Assembly (NCBI RefSeq): GCF_024679095.1
Contig: NC_066535.1
Coordinates: 3,405,861 to 3,469,860, forward strand
Direction: 5' to 3'
Length of the DNA stretch: 64,000 nt
DNA from: Eriocheir sinensis
Lineage: Eukaryota > Arthropoda > Malacostraca > Decapoda > Varunidae
The notes below the pieces were generated by a model that was not told where the DNA came from, ran no database searches, and saw only the letters and a list, made by a program, of their open reading frames with translations. Numbering within the stretch: position 1 is the stretch's first letter; each line of letters begins with the position of its first letter. The position numbers and the translations under genes were made by a program. This document shows positions 60,442 through 64,000 of the stretch, piece after piece.

Positions 60442-61416
60442 GATCACGCCGCCCTGCAGCGGCAGCACGCAGGACTGCTGGACGAAACGCTCCCGCTGCG
60501 TGCTGCCCTGGCGAGGGACCAAAGGGCCGGCGAAAACCTCCGGCTGGAAAATGCTCTCCTAGCCTCCTCCCTCCAGAAGACACGCCAGGAAGCTGCCGCC
60601 CTGCATAGGGTTATTCAGGCACAAGAAATGGCGAGGAGGATACAGGAGAGCACAAGACTATCGTTAGTTCAAGATAGTTCCGCCCTTCTTTACGATGAAG
60701 ATGCTACTGATGAATATACCAGTGGCATAAATGACGAGGTTGAAAAGACAATTGATGTTACCGATGAAGATGTCTGTGGCATAAATGATGAGATGGAAAA
60801 CCGAACTGAAGGTGCTACTGATGAGGATGCCAGTGGCATAAATGATGAGGTTGAAAAGACAATTGATGTTACCGATGAAGATGCCAGTGGCATAAATGAT
60901 GAGGTTGAAAAGACAATTGATGTTACCGATGAAGATGCCAGTGGCATAAATGATGAGATGGAAAACACAATTGGGGATGATACCGATGAAGGTGTCTGTG
61001 GCATAAATGATGAGATGGAAATGACAATTGAAAATGTTACCGATGAAGATGCCAGTGGCATAAATGATGAGGTGGAAAACCGAACTGAAAATGCTAGTGA
61101 TGAAGATGCCAGTGGCATAATTGATGAGATGGGAAAGACAATTGAAAATGTCACCGATGAAGATGCCAGTGGCATAAATGATGAGATGGGAAAGACCACT
61201 GAAGATGTTACCGATGAAGGAACCAGTGCGATAAATAATGAGATGAAACTGACAATTCAAGAAGTCAGCGACGATGTTTCGTATGGTTTAGTAGATTCGC
61301 TCACATCTGTAACTGAAGTCACCGACGAGCTAACCGATGGTATAAAAGATGAGCTCAACTTCGTAACTGAAGAGCCCCGAGAAGAAACCTATGAAATAAA
61401 AGATGCGCTCAACTAA
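60440..61416 (+). CDS. Terminal coding exon, coiled-coil start and acidic 18-20-residue repeats; protein not recognised
   Basis: An open frame of about 325 codons, ending TAA at 61414-61416. It has no ATG for its first 60 codons and is preceded by a strong polypyrimidine tract and AG near 60439. I therefore read it as a last exon entered by splicing, not an ATG-started gene. Residues 1-75 are rich in L, A, E, Q and R with heptad-like leucines (LRLENALLASSLQKTRQEAA), suggesting a coiled coil. From about residue 80 there are about 13 units of the type TDEDASGINDEVEKTIDV. The first nine are close copies. The last four keep only the DE...GI.DE pattern, which a purely mutational array would lose along with its frame. 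Overall acidic; no signal peptide or membrane segment seen. Function unknown. Upstream exons are not identified. Alternatives: a lineage-specific protein or a mobile-element ORF. Confidence 0.55.
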
Positions 61417-61900
61417 CCTGGCAGTTTCTTCTTCCGGCCAGCAGCGTTTCTTCAGTCCAAGGCTCTTGTTCAAGGACTGTTCGGGCAAGATTTCTCACAA
61501 AAGCCTGTGACAAGCCTTAGACCCGGGCCTTGAGTTCGCTGTCTGGACTTGCATTTCTTACATTTCTTACATTACTTAAAACCTTTCTATCTATGAGTAA
61601 ATCGTCCTGAAGGTAATATTTGAATCACAGAGTTTTACATTCAGAGTTACATGCCAGAGCGCGCGTCCCCCATCCCGCTGCCTCGTGCCGGGTGGTGTCA
61701 GCCGCCCCCGCATCGGCCGTGGCTGTGCCCAGCTCGTCCCAAACCGACGACTTCACACACCTCGCTCTCGCCCGGTCTCCTGACCCCGTCATTCATTATG
61801 TAGAAAAGCTGAGACCGCCATCGTCTTTCTGGGAAAATTCTAACATCACACTAGCATGAATTTGAAACAATACTATGAAACCAAATGTACGAAAATGAGA
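61417..61900 (+). other. Probable 3' UTR/flank of the 60.4-kb exon
   Basis: Balanced, non-repetitive sequence following the stop codon. A canonical AATAAA is not seen in the first 480 bp; AGATAAATAG near 61898 is the nearest weak match. A 79-codon frame at 61620-61859 is alanine/proline-rich with no domain. Confidence 0.3.
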
Positions 61901-62403
61901 GATAAATAGAGTGGCGCATAAACATTTTCCTGGACCTCTTTCCCTTCAACTCCTCATACTCGGCTGTTTTTCATCCATGCAGGAATATTAGCGGCAGATA
62001 AATAGATACAAATAATTGAATAGAAGGTAAAATAGTTACATACAGATAGATAGATAGATACATAGATAGATAGATTGCCAGGGAGATAAATAGTTCGATA
62101 GAGAGAAATTGGAAAGAAAGGAATAAAGAAAGACAGAAAAATCGATATAGTGTTTACGTAGATATATAGAAGATGGAATAGAGAAATAAATAGATCAAGG
62201 GACAGAATGACAAACAGACTGATAGACAGACACACAAATAGACAGTTAGATAGAAAAGTATAGAAAAAAGAAAGAAATATAAATCAGTACTTGACCTGAC
62301 ATTTCATATGCACCCATTGCCTTCTTGCCATCTATAGTCTTCCAAATATGTCGAGGCCAGTCTGGCGTAGGCTCCCGCGGGTCCCTTCCCTCCCTCTGCT
62401 CTG
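61901..62403. other. AT-rich DNA with (ATAG)n
   Basis: GATA-type tetranucleotides at 62045-62075 and scattered copies to 62260; otherwise unique. Confidence 0.6.
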
Positions 62404-63359
<956 letters not shown>

Positions 63360-63363
<4 letters not shown>

Positions 63364-64000
63364 AAAGGGTGAGCCAACAGGGAGAGTAAACACAACCTCC
63401 CTCTCACCCTTCTTTAGTGTGGCCACGGGCGGGGAAAAACAACGGGAGGGGAAAAAAAGGGAGAGAGAGAGAGAGGGGAAAAAAGACGAAGGTAATCTCT
63501 CTCTCTCCAGCCATTTTTCCCTTTCTCCCCTTCCTCATTGCTTATTTGGTTAACTAATTTTTTCCCGACAATCTCTTAACTTAATCTATACTTGTGTTAT
63601 TTATTTACTTCCCTCATCGTTTGGTCTTCTATTTTCTATTTCTCCCCTCTCCTTATTCCCCTCCTTCCCTTCTCTTCCTCTCTTTCGGTAGATTATGTGT
63701 TTCTTTTAGCTTTGCACCCCCCGCTCCCCTTTTTCTCCCTCTCTCTTTCCCTTCTCTCATTCTCTCTTTTTTTTTATTTATCTCTTGTGGCATTCGATGT
63801 AAAAAATTAATGGCTATAATTATTGAGGAAAGGGGAGGAGGAGCTGGAAGAGGAGGAGGAGGAGGAGGAGGAGGAGGAATAATAATCAGTCACTTATAAC
63901 AAGTCAAGTCACTCTGCCTTCAAAACTGCGACCGGTACGCACAAGGGCGGCTTGGGGCGGAGCACCGGGATGACGTCACTTGAATCCAAATACCCGGCAG
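63360..64000. other. Pyrimidine-rich then unique DNA
   Basis: T/C-rich at 63490-63780, (GGA)n at 63845-63878, then balanced sequence to the edge with the CRE-like GATGACGTCACTT near 63970. No gene recognised. Confidence 0.45.

Noticed and set aside
60664..61260. Minus-strand frames of 169-198 codons over the acidic-repeat exon
   Set aside because: Antisense shadow of the repeat. The plus frame has an acceptor, better repeat conservation and a non-repetitive start.

Overview
The window looks like accessory nuclear DNA of an arthropod, most likely a decapod crustacean (crab or shrimp). Evidence: very dense and long (AG/CT)n, (CA/TG)n and trinucleotide microsatellites; TTAGG-derived arrays (the arthropod telomere motif); CR1-like and jockey/CR1-superfamily LINE ORFs; a tRNA-derived SINE; and a short repeat that I recall as widespread in marine invertebrates. 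Species is an inference. There are no prokaryotic gene features such as operons, ribosome binding sites or CRISPR arrays.

Layout. 1-9.9 kb: unique or AT-rich DNA with a 73-bp minisatellite, a polypyrimidine tract, two copies of a dispersed repeat (family D), a 150-bp tandem duplication and a possible promoter/first exon near 8.5 kb. 9.9-11.65 kb: a decayed CR1-like LINE on the minus strand inside a (GA)n array. 11.7-15.3 kb: (TCC)n, a degenerate TTAGG array split by a 194-bp inverted-repeat element, a 52-bp pyrimidine array and a (CTGT)n array. 15.4-17.3 kb: a 19-bp satellite. 18-24.6 kb: about 4 kb of purine-rich DNA followed by about 2.5 kb of pyrimidine-rich DNA. 24.9-27.9 kb: the most complete CR1-like LINE, plus strand, with (CT)n on both sides. 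28-41.4 kb: microsatellites, a nuclear-receptor-motif-rich repeat, an inverted-repeat element in a (TAC)n array, 22-bp and 53-bp minisatellites and a SINE between (CA)n arrays. 41.7-44.5 kb: a second LINE (family B), minus strand; five more bits of its 3' end lie across the window. 44.8-53.9 kb: purine arrays, dinucleotide repeats and a 163-bp satellite. 54.3-57.9 kb: an internally expanded copy of family D and two short inverted-repeat elements. 59.0-59.7 kb: a third CR1-like 3' fragment. 60.44-61.42 kb: the one good host coding candidate, a terminal exon with a coiled-coil-like start and about 13 acidic repeats of 18-20 residues.

No genes are seen to work together here. The most interesting pattern is association of mobile elements with simple repeats: all three CR1-like 3' ends run straight into (CT)n, the larger inverted-repeat element splits a (TAC)n array, and the SINE sits between (CA)n arrays. 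All homology statements are by eye; no search or alignment was run.
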